Part shown: one piece after another, positions 16,658-25,846 of the stretch | How the letters are laid out: each line of letters opens with the position of its first letter | Numbering within the stretch: position 1 is the first letter of the stretch | Origin: Acetobacterium bakii | Lineage (GTDB): Bacteria; Bacillota; Clostridia; Eubacteriales; Eubacteriaceae | Assembly: GCF_001263355.1 (NCBI RefSeq) | Contig: NZ_LGYO01000007.1 | Span: forward strand, 164,120 to 228,119 | DNA: 64,000 nucleotides | Direction of reading: 5' to 3' | Notes under the pieces: generated by a model | What the model was told of the DNA's origin: nothing | Seen by the model: only the letters and a program-made list of their open reading frames with translations | Database searches by the model: none | Program-made: the position numbers and the translations under genes

Positions 16658-18156
16658 TATTGGTAATCCCGGACTATTTCCTGAACCCCCAGCTTGGCAG
16701 AATTCAAAACAATCGGGACACCGGCACCGGGATGGGCGCTTGACCCGGCAAAATAAAGATTTTCATAATTCATGGCCTTGGCTTGGGGGCGCCAATAATT
16801 GCTTTGAAGCAGCGTCGGCCGAAGTCCGAACGTTGCACCAAAAACTGCATTAAAATCGCCCTTAAAATCCAACGGCGTGTAAACTTTTTCAAAAATAATA
16901 TGCTTTTCAAAATCTTTCAGGGGGACAATTTCTTTAACCTTCTCCAAGGCCTGTTTTCGATAACCTGCCACCATTGAGGCATCGGCCCAATCCAGGGGGC
17001 CATCCTTTAAATTCGGTACCGGTGTCAATACATAAAGTCCCAGCTGACCATCCGGCGCCAGATCTTCATCCAGCAGCGCCGGAGCATAAACATAAATAGA
17101 GGGATCCGCCGGGAAATGGCCGTCAAAAATGTCCTTAAGATTTCCCCGAAAATCACCGGAGAAAACCATGCTGTGGATATTGAGTCCCGGGAAATCACGT
17201 TTATCCAGACCCAGATAAAGCACGAAAGCCGAACAGGCGTAATCTAGGTCTTTTACCTTGGCCGGAGTGTATTTTCCATGTTTGAAATCAATCGGCAACA
17301 GGGATTCCATGGCATGGGGAAAATCTGCCGAACACAGAATGATATCGCCCGTTTTTTCCAGACCCGCCACGGTTACACTGCGGGCCCGCTTTCCGTCGAA
17401 GTTGATTTTCTCAACTGGTGCGTTCAGAAATAGCTTCCCGCCCATTTCCAGAAATAATCTTTCCATAGCCACGGCCATACTGCGCATCCCACCCTTAAGA
17501 AACCAAACCCCATAGACCAGTTCAATCATCGGAATGATGGTATAAATAGATGGACCGTTGAACGGTGAAATGCCAATATAAAGGGTCTGAAAGCTGAGTA
17601 ATTCTCTGAGTTTATTATCTTTGACAAATTTCCCCACTGAATCGAATGCGTTGTCAAAGGTTCGCAGCCGCAGTCCGGCTAAAAGGGTTTTGGGATTATA
17701 AAAATCGCGGGGACTCCTAAAGGACCGGTCAATAAAAAAATATTTTGCCACCAGATAGCGTTTATAAACATCGGAAAGGTAGGCTAAATAACCCTGGGCC
17801 TCTTCCGCGCTGACACTTTCCAAGGTTGTCACCAGACTGCTGAGTTCAGACGATGCCTCATGGGTGGTACCATCATCAAAATAGACCTTGTAGATAGGAT
17901 CCAATCGCTGCATTTCGAGATAGTCATCAGGATTGCGATCGCAATAGGAGAACACTTCTTTAAAAATCTGGGGCATCATCAGAATCGTCGGGCCCAAATC
18001 AAAGGAAAAACCATTTCCGCTGACCACCCCCATCCGACCGCCAATGGTCGAATTCTTCTCATAGAGTTCAACCTCAAATCCCTGTTTGAGCAAGCGAACT
18101 GCGCTGGCAAGTCCGCTGACTCCTGCACCAATGACAATAACTTTCTTCTTGCTCAT
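16657..18156 (-). CDS. Phytoene/diapophytoene desaturase family protein (CrtI/CrtN-like)
   Basis: 499 residues. FAD-dependent desaturase or isomerase acting on the product of the adjacent synthase. The N-terminal Rossmann motif VIGAGVSGLASAVRL includes GAGVSG at 11-16, followed by YEKNSTIGGRM and FDLGPTILMMP, the CrtI signature. The C-terminus has NLYFAGSSAHPGAGVPIVLNS, the second FAD-binding block of this family. Bacterial CrtI-type enzymes need no molecular oxygen in principle (quinone or another acceptor can serve), so activity in an anaerobe is possible. It is the first gene of a five-gene operon driven by the promoter at 18279-18307. Confidence 0.88.
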   Translation of the reverse strand: MSKKKVIVIGAGVSGLASAVRLLKQGFEVELYEKNSTIGGRMGVVSGNGFSFDLGPTILMMPQIFKEVFSYCDRNPDDYLEMQRLDPIYKVYFDDGTTHEASSELSSLVTTLESVSAEEAQGYLAYLSDVYKRYLVAKYFFIDRSFRSPRDFYNPKTLLAGLRLRTFDNAFDSVGKFVKDNKLRELLSFQTLYIGISPFNGPSIYTIIPMIELVYGVWFLKGGMRSMAVAMERLFLEMGGKLFLNAPVEKINFDGKRARSVTVAGLEKTGDIILCSADFPHAMESLLPIDFKHGKYTPAKVKDLDYACSAFVLYLGLDKRDFPGLNIHSMVFSGDFRGNLKDIFDGHFPADPSIYVYAPALLDEDLAPDGQLGLYVLTPVPNLKDGPLDWADASMVAGYRKQALEKVKEIVPLKDFEKHIIFEKVYTPLDFKGDFNAVFGATFGLRPTLLQSNYWRPQAKAMNYENLYFAGSSAHPGAGVPIVLNSAKLGVQEIVRDYQ

Positions 18157-18665
18157 GCTCCCATTTACCCCTTTACTTCGATTATTCTTATTTATACCCC
18201 ATATTTCCCATATAAGCTCACTTTTGAGTTTAATTCTGGAATTTAACTGCCGGTATTCATTAAAGAATGTTGAATCTGATTATATCAAAGTAGAATATAG
18301 TTTACAATGATTATAAATAATTCCCTTACTTGTTCCGGTAAATTAATTAAAAACCTTATCCCTTTTATATTGAATTCACCCGTTTTTTTTCGGTCTTAAA
18401 TCTCCAGTTGGCAGCTTATAAAACCACCTAAACTGTTTTTCTGAAAACATAAAAAAATCCACTCAAACGTCATCCCAACATCCCGGAAATGGCTGTTTTT
18501 TAGTGGATAATTCTAGTTTTTTATGATAATATATTACTATCTTCTGAAGAAATAATTGATTTTTTCTTTGTCCTGAAATCGTATGCATTCTGGCTGATCA
18601 TCAACTTCAAATTTATTGTTTAATTTTCAAGATTATGCCTGAAACAGGCAGAGATGGAGTATCTC
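18157..18665. other. Divergent spacer between the lipid operon and a LysR gene
   Basis: About 500 bp, AT-rich. It holds the minus-strand promoter listed separately and a perfect small hairpin TGCCTGAAACAGGCA at 18636-18650, just before the LysR ribosome binding site. An ATCCACT (18457-18463)/AGTGGAT (18502-18508) inverted pair is also present, too loose to call. Confidence 0.5.
18279..18307 (-). promoter_or_regulatory. Sigma-A promoter of the lipid operon
   Basis: On the minus strand, -35 TTGTAA (18307-18302) and -10 TATAAT (18284-18279) are 17 bases apart. The start codon of the desaturase gene is about 115 bases downstream. Confidence 0.65.
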
Positions 18666-19553
18666 ATGAATCTAAACCAATTATATTATTTTAAAAAGCT
18701 GGCTGAATTAGAACATTATACCCAGGCCTCAAAAGAATTATTTATTACCCAGCCCAGTTTAAGCGGCTCTATCTCGTCACTGGAGGAGGAGCTTGGCATT
18801 GCATTGTTTCAACGACAGGGACGGAACATTAAACTGTCAAAATATGGTAAAGAATTTTATCAATATGTTTGTTCATCTTTAGTCGAACTGGAGAGGGGCA
18901 TTGAGAAAGCTAAAGAAAAATCAGATTCTTATGGTGGTACTGCTGATGTGGGTTGTATTCCCACCCTGGCCGGCAATTTTCTCCCCGTAGCCGTTAATGG
19001 CTATTTGAAAAATATTGATTCAAAGACAACATTTAATATTTTTCACGGTATGACTCTGGCTGTGATTGAAGGCATTGAGTCTGAGAAGTATGATGTGGGT
19101 TTTTGTTCATATGTAGAAAATAAACCTAATCTGGAATTTCACCCGATTATTGCACAAGAACTCATTTTACTGGTAAACAACAATCACCGATTGGCCAAAA
19201 AAGATTCGATCTGTCTAAAGGAGCTTTCTGATTATCCTATCATCACCTACCGTCAAAGTCTACCCATCGGAAAAACAATCATGAAATATCTTAAAGCGAA
19301 CCACTTGAAAGCGCTCTATGCCTATGATGATGAAATCACCATAGGTGGTATTGTCGCTAATACCGATAATATTGCCATTACTGCCCGCACTTCGTTTTTA
19401 CTTCAGTTTCAGGATTTGAAAATGATTTCTTTAGATATTCCCAGCGATGCCCGTCTTATTTATATGGTATACAAAAAAGATATCTACCAAACTTTTCATG
19501 TCAAAGCTTTTATTACTTATGTCCTCGAAAGCCAGTGTCACTTACCAAAGTAA
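18666..19553 (+). CDS. LysR-family transcriptional regulator
   Basis: About 295 residues. N-terminal winged helix-turn-helix (residues 1-60: MNLNQLYYFKKLAELEHYTQ, then SQPSLSGSISSLEEELG-like segment) and a C-terminal periplasmic-binding-like effector domain. I chose the ATG at 18666, which has GGAG six bases upstream, over an ATG 12 bases earlier. It is divergent from the lipid operon and convergent, with one base between stops, with the last gene of the acyl-CoA operon. It could regulate either; LysR regulators often act on the divergent gene, but CoA-ester operons of this kind often have a linked LysR gene too. Confidence 0.88.
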   Translation: MNLNQLYYFKKLAELEHYTQASKELFITQPSLSGSISSLEEELGIALFQRQGRNIKLSKYGKEFYQYVCSSLVELERGIEKAKEKSDSYGGTADVGCIPTLAGNFLPVAVNGYLKNIDSKTTFNIFHGMTLAVIEGIESEKYDVGFCSYVENKPNLEFHPIIAQELILLVNNNHRLAKKDSICLKELSDYPIITYRQSLPIGKTIMKYLKANHLKALYAYDDEITIGGIVANTDNIAITARTSFLLQFQDLKMISLDIPSDARLIYMVYKKDIYQTFHVKAFITYVLESQCHLPK

Positions 19554-19554
19554 A

Positions 19555-20076
19555 CTACCAGTTTGCCTGCATCCGGTCCATCGGCAGTTTAATCAGCCCG
19601 GCTTTATTCAGATACACATATATTTCAAATCCCCGTTTGCAACGAAAGGTGCATTCCAAACAGGGATCTTCATTGCAATATACATAAGCATCTTCATCTG
19701 CTAATGCAAATATAAAGGATGATTTTTCGCTGTTTTTCACATACTTCAGCTGTCCCCCTGTAAAGGTTTTAAGATAAATCCATTGTGGAGCAGCTGACGC
19801 TTCCTTTATTTGCCAGAAAACTTCGATGGCATTTTCGTTATAGCCGCCAATAATCCGGTAATTAATTAAAATCTTTGCTGAAAAATCCAAACATTCTTTG
19901 GCTTCCAGTATATCCATCGCACCATCGCAGCATATCGGAATACTTTCATTTCTTACACTGGTTCCTTGAAAGACACTTCCACAGCAGCTGCAATAATAAA
20001 ATATAACCTCGGGACAATCTACCTTGGGTTTTGTTGTTTCCCGAGATCTTTTTACACCAAATTTTTGTTTTTGCAA
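19555..20076 (-). CDS. Cys-rich, desulfoferrodoxin-like protein of unknown function
   Basis: 173 residues. The N-terminal part (residues about 28-58) has FYYCSCCGSVF followed by ICCDGAMDIL, the four-Cys spacing of the rubredoxin-like iron centre of desulfoferrodoxin. The C-terminal part keeps a similar pattern of beta strands (PQWIYLKTFTGGQLKY) but lacks the His cluster of the catalytic superoxide reductase iron site. Four further Cys are near the C-terminus (CNEDPCLECTFRC). The start is TTG at 20076 with GGAGG seven bases upstream, inside the 3' end of the MFS gene (25-bp overlap). It closes the acyl-CoA operon. An electron-carrier or metal-binding role is only an inference. Confidence 0.6.
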   Translation of the reverse strand: MQKQKFGVKRSRETTKPKVDCPEVIFYYCSCCGSVFQGTSVRNESIPICCDGAMDILEAKECLDFSAKILINYRIIGGYNENAIEVFWQIKEASAAPQWIYLKTFTGGQLKYVKNSEKSSFIFALADEDAYVYCNEDPCLECTFRCKRGFEIYVYLNKAGLIKLPMDRMQANW

Positions 20077-21389
20077 TCCTGTTCCTCCAAACCCTGAACC
20101 CGTTTATTCCAAATTCTTTCTGCTATTGGTATGATCGGCCGAACTTGACTCGTCAACAGGATAATTGCTCCCAGAATAGACATTCCCGCACCTACATATA
20201 ACGCATAATTATAACCATAGGCGTCAACAATTATTCCTGTGATCAGCGGCGCTGTTATCCCGCCAATTGTTGCGCAGGTTGCATAAAGTCCGGTAATCTT
20301 CCCCGCATTCTTTGGAGAAAAAATCAGTGGCATGGAATAATATCCGCCCATCGTCAGGCATAATACGCCGTTTGATGCAGATATAAGGGCTACTGCAGAA
20401 ACAGAATTGGTAGCTTGGGATCCCAATACCAATAAAATGCCCGCCCCTAACATGCCAATGAGCGGGATTAGCTTTCTGCCCATATTATGCCCGAATTTTT
20501 TAGCAGCCTGATCGGCCAGCCATCCGCCTAAAGGATATGTGACTGTTGCCACAATATACGGCATCATTGAATAGATCGCACTTGTACCCATTGAGAATCC
20601 TCTGCCATTGACAAAATACGTGGGCAGCCAGGTCATAAATAAGTAGAATAAATAGTTCGTACAAAAGAATGAGATCGCCCCAGTCCAAACGGATGGTGTG
20701 GAAAATATATCTTTTGACGTTAAATTAACCACTGCTCCGGAACTATCTACCATAACCACTTGATCTGATTTTATATAATCTATTTCTGCTTTGGTAATTT
20801 TAGGATGATCTTCCGGCTTATCCTTCCCAAACTTCCACCAAACAAAGACCCAAACAGGCGCAAGAAATGCAAATGAATGAAAGACCATCTGCCAACCCCA
20901 ATTATTAATAATCCATGCGGAAAGAGGCATTGCCAGAGCGATCCCAATAGAAACACCCATGATACTTACTCCCCAGGCCAACCCGGATTCCTTTTTTGGC
21001 ATCCATTGCGCAATGATTGAACCCATGGCGGGCAACGAAACGCCTTCACCCCAGCCCATTAAAATGCGGATTAATAACATCGCCCCTAATGTTGCTCCAA
21101 ATGGTGTTATAAAAACAAAGACTGACCACCAGATTGCCCCAAACATGACAATCTTGCCACCGCCAAATCGGTCGGCTAACCATCCGCCGGGGATCTGGGT
21201 ACAGGCATAACCAATAAAAAATGCTGTTGAAACTAAACCAAACTGCGTTGCTGTCCAACCATAGTGTTTTATCATGCTGGGGCCTGCCATGGACATACAG
21301 GATCTGTCCATATACAGAATAATATAGCAAGCGGTCAACAGAAAAACAGTATGCCATCGTTTATTGCCAATTTTTAAATTCATCATCAT
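20052..21389 (-). CDS. MFS transporter, anion:cation symporter (ACS) family
   Basis: 445 residues, about 12 membrane segments. Organic-anion/proton symporter of the ACS group (hexuronate, tartrate, phthalate type). FGLVSTAFFIGYACTQIPGG followed by WLADRFGGGKIV is the typical loop-2 region. Three successive ATGs begin the gene (21389, 21386, 21383); AAGGA best fits the third. It follows the acyl-CoA ligase gene after 193 bases and overlaps the desulfoferrodoxin-like gene. The last residues (CKNKNLV) and their DNA are repeated near the end of the ligase gene. Probable role: import of the carboxylic acid that the operon activates and reduces. Confidence 0.85.
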   Translation of the reverse strand: MMMNLKIGNKRWHTVFLLTACYIILYMDRSCMSMAGPSMIKHYGWTATQFGLVSTAFFIGYACTQIPGGWLADRFGGGKIVMFGAIWWSVFVFITPFGATLGAMLLIRILMGWGEGVSLPAMGSIIAQWMPKKESGLAWGVSIMGVSIGIALAMPLSAWIINNWGWQMVFHSFAFLAPVWVFVWWKFGKDKPEDHPKITKAEIDYIKSDQVVMVDSSGAVVNLTSKDIFSTPSVWTGAISFFCTNYLFYLFMTWLPTYFVNGRGFSMGTSAIYSMMPYIVATVTYPLGGWLADQAAKKFGHNMGRKLIPLIGMLGAGILLVLGSQATNSVSAVALISASNGVLCLTMGGYYSMPLIFSPKNAGKITGLYATCATIGGITAPLITGIIVDAYGYNYALYVGAGMSILGAIILLTSQVRPIIPIAERIWNKRVQGLEEQDCKNKNLV

Positions 21390-21582
21390 TCCTTGTGTAA
21401 TGAACTGCAGAAAATAAAATTACACATTTTCCTCTCTGGATTTTTGATATTATTTATTATGCTGCTTTATTATTACTTTTATTTCCATAAACTTTTTTAG
21501 TTAGTCGTTTACATAGCTCTGCCTACTGCTTTGCAATTACTGCAATGATTTAACAAGGCATCCCCAAAAATAACCATAGATT

Positions 21583-23268
21583 TTACTGCTTCTCTGGATC
21601 TTCACTAACCAAATTTTTATTTTTGCAATAAAATTCCTCAAAATTTAACATCCGGTTTTTTAAATCCTCCTGCAACCTGTTTTTCTTCACTTTTCCACTA
21701 TCTGTTCTTGGAATCGTATCGATAATTTCCAGGCGTTCCGGCCAGTAGCGTTTCGGTACCTTTCTCTTATCCAGGTCGTTCAGAAGATTTTCTAAATCCA
21801 GAAACCCCTTTCCTTTTTTGAGTACCGCATAGGCGCAAATTCGTTCACCTAAACGTTCATCCGGCATCCCGATCACTGCCTGATCCAGAACATCAGGATG
21901 TTTTGATATAAAATCGCTGATATGATTGGTGTTGAGGTTTTCTCCGCCTCTGACAATAATATCTTTTTTTCTTCCGATAACCTTGATATTTCCTTTTTCA
22001 TCTGCCACACATAAGTCTCCGCTATAAAACCAACCATCGTCATCCAAGGCCATATTGGTCGCTGCTTTATCGTTCAAATAACCCACAAAGACATTTGGCC
22101 CTCTGGATGCTTCTTCACCAATGGTGCCTAATGGTACTTCCTCGCGATTGTCATCCACGATTTTTACTTCAACACCCTTAAGCGGTCTTCCTGCTACACT
22201 CCCCATTAATTCAAATGTTTCTTCCGGTCTGACAAATACATGGGGAACACTTTCCGTTGATCCGTAAACTTCACATAATTTAATTCCGGATTGATAGGCA
22301 CATGCGACCATATCCCCGGGAATAGCAGCGCCCCCACAGAGATAAAATTTTAGGGTGTTCAGTTGCTCATTCCCGTTTTTCAGATTTTTTAAAATGTCAT
22401 AAATAAAAGGTGTTGAACCCATGGAATAGGTGCATTTTTCCTGGTTTATCAATGCAATAGCCTTTTGGCTTTCAAACCTACTTTGTAAAACCACCTTCCC
22501 ACCGATCATCATTGGTGCGATGATCCCATGATGAAAGCCCGTCGCGTGATTCAATGGTGCCGGCATAAACATAGTATCCTCATTCGTCAGACCCAGCTCT
22601 CGGGTAAAATACTTTTCGCTGAAAATAATATTGTTATGGGTCAGCATAACCCCTTTCACGCCTCCTGTCGTCCCGGAGGTGTAGAGAATTGCCGCAAGAT
22701 CATTGCTATCGATTTTATTTATGTCCTTATTTTCGTTCAAAAGATATAAATCATCATTCAATATTTCGCGTAAGGTTATCGTTCCGCCGACTTTTTTTTG
22801 CAGATTATCCAGCAGAACCACACTTTTAAGACTGCCCAGCTTCTTTATCCCCCTCTGAATCACCTTTTCATAATCGGTTTTGCGATAATAGGTTGGGCAA
22901 AAGAATACCTTACTTTGGGTTAGATTCAAAAGGTACTCCAACTCATTATATGAATAACACATCCCAATGGGATTGATCACCGCACCAACTTTCAAACAAG
23001 CGATGGTAATCAAAATAAACTCGTACCACACCGGTATTTGGAAAGAAACCACATCTCCCGGAGCAGTTTCAACCTTTTGTAAATAGGCTCCGATGATGTT
23101 TGCCTTCGCATCCACATCCTGATAGGTCAAACGATTTCCCAGATCATCCACAACAAATTCCCGTTTCCTGTTTCGTTCTACTGTACGATTCCAGTAATCC
23201 AAAAGGGTTTCTTTTCCCCAGTAATTCAATTCTTCATAGATATCTTTTTGATGCTTGTTTATTTTCAT
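21583..23268 (-). CDS. Acyl-CoA synthetase (AMP-forming), CaiC/CarB-like
   Basis: 561 residues. Activates a carboxylic acid to its CoA thioester through an acyl-adenylate. Motifs: AILYTSGTTGGVKGVMLTH (P-loop-like AMP-binding motif), CEVYGSTES, GWFYSGDL, VIGRKKDIIVRGGENLN and the C-terminal catalytic Lys in RTDSGKVKKNRL. All are intact, and length is normal for the class. The ATG follows GAGAAAGGA. In the caffeate (car) and carnitine (cai) operons a similar ligase primes the cycle with the first CoA ester, after which the CoA-transferase takes over. It lies between the two MFS genes, 172 bases after the upstream one. The acid is unknown. Confidence 0.88.
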   Translation of the reverse strand: MKINKHQKDIYEELNYWGKETLLDYWNRTVERNRKREFVVDDLGNRLTYQDVDAKANIIGAYLQKVETAPGDVVSFQIPVWYEFILITIACLKVGAVINPIGMCYSYNELEYLLNLTQSKVFFCPTYYRKTDYEKVIQRGIKKLGSLKSVVLLDNLQKKVGGTITLREILNDDLYLLNENKDINKIDSNDLAAILYTSGTTGGVKGVMLTHNNIIFSEKYFTRELGLTNEDTMFMPAPLNHATGFHHGIIAPMMIGGKVVLQSRFESQKAIALINQEKCTYSMGSTPFIYDILKNLKNGNEQLNTLKFYLCGGAAIPGDMVACAYQSGIKLCEVYGSTESVPHVFVRPEETFELMGSVAGRPLKGVEVKIVDDNREEVPLGTIGEEASRGPNVFVGYLNDKAATNMALDDDGWFYSGDLCVADEKGNIKVIGRKKDIIVRGGENLNTNHISDFISKHPDVLDQAVIGMPDERLGERICAYAVLKKGKGFLDLENLLNDLDKRKVPKRYWPERLEIIDTIPRTDSGKVKKNRLQEDLKNRMLNFEEFYCKNKNLVSEDPEKQ

Positions 23269-23440
23269 TCCTTTCTCATCCCCTTGTGTTTGAAAGAGTC
23301 TTGTCTATCCTAAACAAAGGCCGGCAATCTCAATGCAATGTGATTAACAATTGTCCGATCAATTCACTCTTTGAAAAATCGCAACGACACCCGGCCTTCA
23401 GTCTTTTTTCCTAATTTTTTAATCTTGCGGTACGATTTAT

Positions 23441-24796
23441 TTAGTTCTTAATCCTTTTTGGCTTAACCACTTCAATTTTTGCCAGCAAGGCCAGAATGGA
23501 ACCAAGAATACAAACCGCCGCACAAACCCAGAGCGCATAACCATAGGCAACGGCATTGCTGGCGCCGGCATTCAAACCCGCATCAACCACCAATCCGGTA
23601 ACAGTTGGGGCAAGGACACCGGCAATCGCTCCAATGATACCTGCCAATCCTGTGTAAACACCTACGTTAGCCGGACAGATCGCTGAAGGTACCGAGAAAT
23701 AACCACCCATTGTCAAACAAAGAAATCCATAGGATAAGGATACCGCCGCAACAACAAGGGTTGGATCTGTTGCATTTGCTCCAATAAAAATCAAAACAGC
23801 GGCGCCGATCATGCCAACGACCTGTACTAATTTTCGGCCGATTTTGTCTCCGAGTTTTTTTGAAGCACCATCTGCAATAAAGCCACCAACAAAATATGCA
23901 AAGAATCCCACAATAAAAGGCGTTGCACCGGCACTGATGCTCATACCACGTCCAATGGTAAAATAATTGGGCAGCCAGGTTGTTGCAAAGAAGTACATAT
24001 ATACCGCACAGCCATATGATAAACACATTAACCAAACCGCCGGTGTTCTAAAGATATCTTTTTTAGCCAGAATCACAGGTTTCGTATTTTCCAGCCCTTC
24101 AGGCCGTTGCTGAATCCACTCAATTTCTTTCTGATTAACCCGTTTGTGTTCTTTCGGCGAGGATTTCCCGACAGTCACCCAGATAATACACCAGATGGGG
24201 AAAATGATTGCGTAAATATAAAAGAGATTCTGCCAACCAATCAGTGGCAGCATGGCTGCTGCGATATACATATTAAGGGCCGAACCCAGCGGACAACCAG
24301 CTTGTACCAATGCCGAAGCAACCCCGAATTCCCTTTTGGGAAACCACTTACCTAAATTTGACATCGCTCCTGGAACAATGCAACCCTGGGAAGCACCTTC
24401 TAAAATACGTACCAGGATCATCAGGAACATGGTGACTCCGATAATCGGGGTAAAGAACGTAAAAATACCTGACAGCAATAAACTGATGATCAAAACCTTG
24501 GTTGCACCATATTTATCTGCAATCGATCCCGAGGGAACCATTGTAATCATATAGCCAATAAAAAATGCGGTGGAAGCATAACCAAATTGAGCTGACGTCC
24601 AGCCGTACTGTTCCATAATCGCTTTTCCGGATACCGAGAAAACTGTTCTGCCCATGAACATCGCCATGAAGGAAAGGGCGAGTACCACAGCAACTGCCCA
24701 TCTTACATTTGATTTTTTTTCACCTGCTGCTAATGGTACCGCTGCCACTCCATTAGTGTCTGCCAATTGCACATTTACTTTTTTTCCATTACTCAT
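23441..24796 (-). CDS. MFS transporter, anion:cation symporter family (second copy)
   Basis: 451 residues, about 12 membrane segments with a hydrophilic N-terminus of some 30 residues. Similar in layout to the other MFS carrier of this operon, with FGYASTAFFIGYMITMVPSG then SIADKYGATKVL in the first half. The ATG follows GAAAGGAAATTCCG. It begins 19 bases after the EtfA gene. Two related carriers may import different substrates, or one may export the reduced product. Which of these holds cannot be told from the sequence. Confidence 0.85.
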   Translation of the reverse strand: MSNGKKVNVQLADTNGVAAVPLAAGEKKSNVRWAVAVVLALSFMAMFMGRTVFSVSGKAIMEQYGWTSAQFGYASTAFFIGYMITMVPSGSIADKYGATKVLIISLLLSGIFTFFTPIIGVTMFLMILVRILEGASQGCIVPGAMSNLGKWFPKREFGVASALVQAGCPLGSALNMYIAAAMLPLIGWQNLFYIYAIIFPIWCIIWVTVGKSSPKEHKRVNQKEIEWIQQRPEGLENTKPVILAKKDIFRTPAVWLMCLSYGCAVYMYFFATTWLPNYFTIGRGMSISAGATPFIVGFFAYFVGGFIADGASKKLGDKIGRKLVQVVGMIGAAVLIFIGANATDPTLVVAAVSLSYGFLCLTMGGYFSVPSAICPANVGVYTGLAGIIGAIAGVLAPTVTGLVVDAGLNAGASNAVAYGYALWVCAAVCILGSILALLAKIEVVKPKRIKN

Positions 24797-24815
24797 CGGA
24801 ATTTCCTTTCCTGTT

Positions 24816-25829
24816 CTAATCCAGATTTTTTACTGCTCTTATTTCCTTGATCATTGCCGGTATCATTTCCAGTGCATCCCCCACTATACCATAATCTGCC
24901 ACTTCAAAAATAGGCGCCGAGGCATCTTTGTTGATTGCAATAATGGTATCTGCTTCATGCATTCCGGCCAAGTGTTGAACCGCGCCGGAAATGCCACAGG
25001 CAATATATACTTTTGGGGTAACGGTTTTTCCGGTTTGACCAACCTGCTTGGTTTGGGGTACCCAACCGGCATCCACCGAGGCTCTCGAAGCGCCAACGGT
25101 CCCGCCTAATAAGTCGGCTAATTCCTGAAGCATTTCAAAATTTTCCGGACCCTTCATGCCCCGACCGCCGGATACAATATACTCTGCTTCCTCAAGCTTC
25201 ACGCCGGACTCATCATGGGCTTTAATAAAACCAACAACTTTTGTTAAAATATCTGCCTCAGCGGTTCTGATGTTTTCCCGAATAATCACGGCTTGGTTAT
25301 TTTTGCATTTTTCAAGCTTTTTAAAGGCTCCCGGTCTTACTGTGCCCATTTGCGGACGGGTTTCACTGCAAAGAATACGAGCGTAAAGGTTTCCGCCAAA
25401 GGCGGGTCTTTCCCAAACCACATTGCCAGTATCTGCTTCTACGCTAAGGGCAGTACAATCGGCGGTAAGCCCGGTATGCAGACAAATGGCCAGCTTTGAT
25501 CCCAGGTCTCTGCCGTTGGCTGTTGCCCCAATGAGAATGGTATTGGGATGGTACTTTTCGCACAATTCCAAAAATGCGTGCCCATAGGCGTCGGATGAAT
25601 AATTTTCATATTCAGCCCCCTGAACCACATAGATTATATCGGCACCGTATTCCGTTGCCCCTTTGATTCCTTCATCCACATCTTTACCAATAACAACTGC
25701 ACATAATTTCTGCTGTAATCCATCGGCTAATAATCGGCCTTGTCCCAGCAGTTCAAAACCAACGTCTCTGGGCTGTCCCTGAAAACACTGGACAAATACC
25801 CATACATCCTGATACTCTTTTAACTCCAT
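24816..25829 (-). CDS. etfA: Electron transfer flavoprotein alpha subunit
   Basis: 337 residues. Large subunit of an electron-transfer flavoprotein. The C-terminal FAD domain is typical: SGGRGMKGPENF, VGASRASVDAGW, QVGQTGKTVTPKVYIACGIS, QHLAGM and INKDASAPIFEVADYGIVGD. There is no N-terminal ferredoxin-like domain, unlike the caffeyl-CoA reductase CarE of Acetobacterium woodii, so this resembles the short EtfA of the Bcd-Etf complexes. It pairs with EtfB just upstream and should serve the acyl-CoA dehydrogenases of the operon, perhaps by flavin-based bifurcation. Confidence 0.92.
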   Translation of the reverse strand: MELKEYQDVWVFVQCFQGQPRDVGFELLGQGRLLADGLQQKLCAVVIGKDVDEGIKGATEYGADIIYVVQGAEYENYSSDAYGHAFLELCEKYHPNTILIGATANGRDLGSKLAICLHTGLTADCTALSVEADTGNVVWERPAFGGNLYARILCSETRPQMGTVRPGAFKKLEKCKNNQAVIIRENIRTAEADILTKVVGFIKAHDESGVKLEEAEYIVSGGRGMKGPENFEMLQELADLLGGTVGASRASVDAGWVPQTKQVGQTGKTVTPKVYIACGISGAVQHLAGMHEADTIIAINKDASAPIFEVADYGIVGDALEMIPAMIKEIRAVKNLD

Positions 25830-25846
25830 GCTTTTAAACCTCCTTA

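Noticed and set aside
13235..18156. Complete vitamin E pathway
   Set aside because: No hydroxyphenylpyruvate dioxygenase, homogentisate prenyltransferase or quinol methyltransferase homologue is present, so tocopherol itself is not claimed.
23317..23398. Terminator between the ligase and MFS genes (AAGGCCGG/CCGGCCTT)
   Set aside because: The arms are 66 bases apart and the T-run is on the wrong side for the minus-strand operon.
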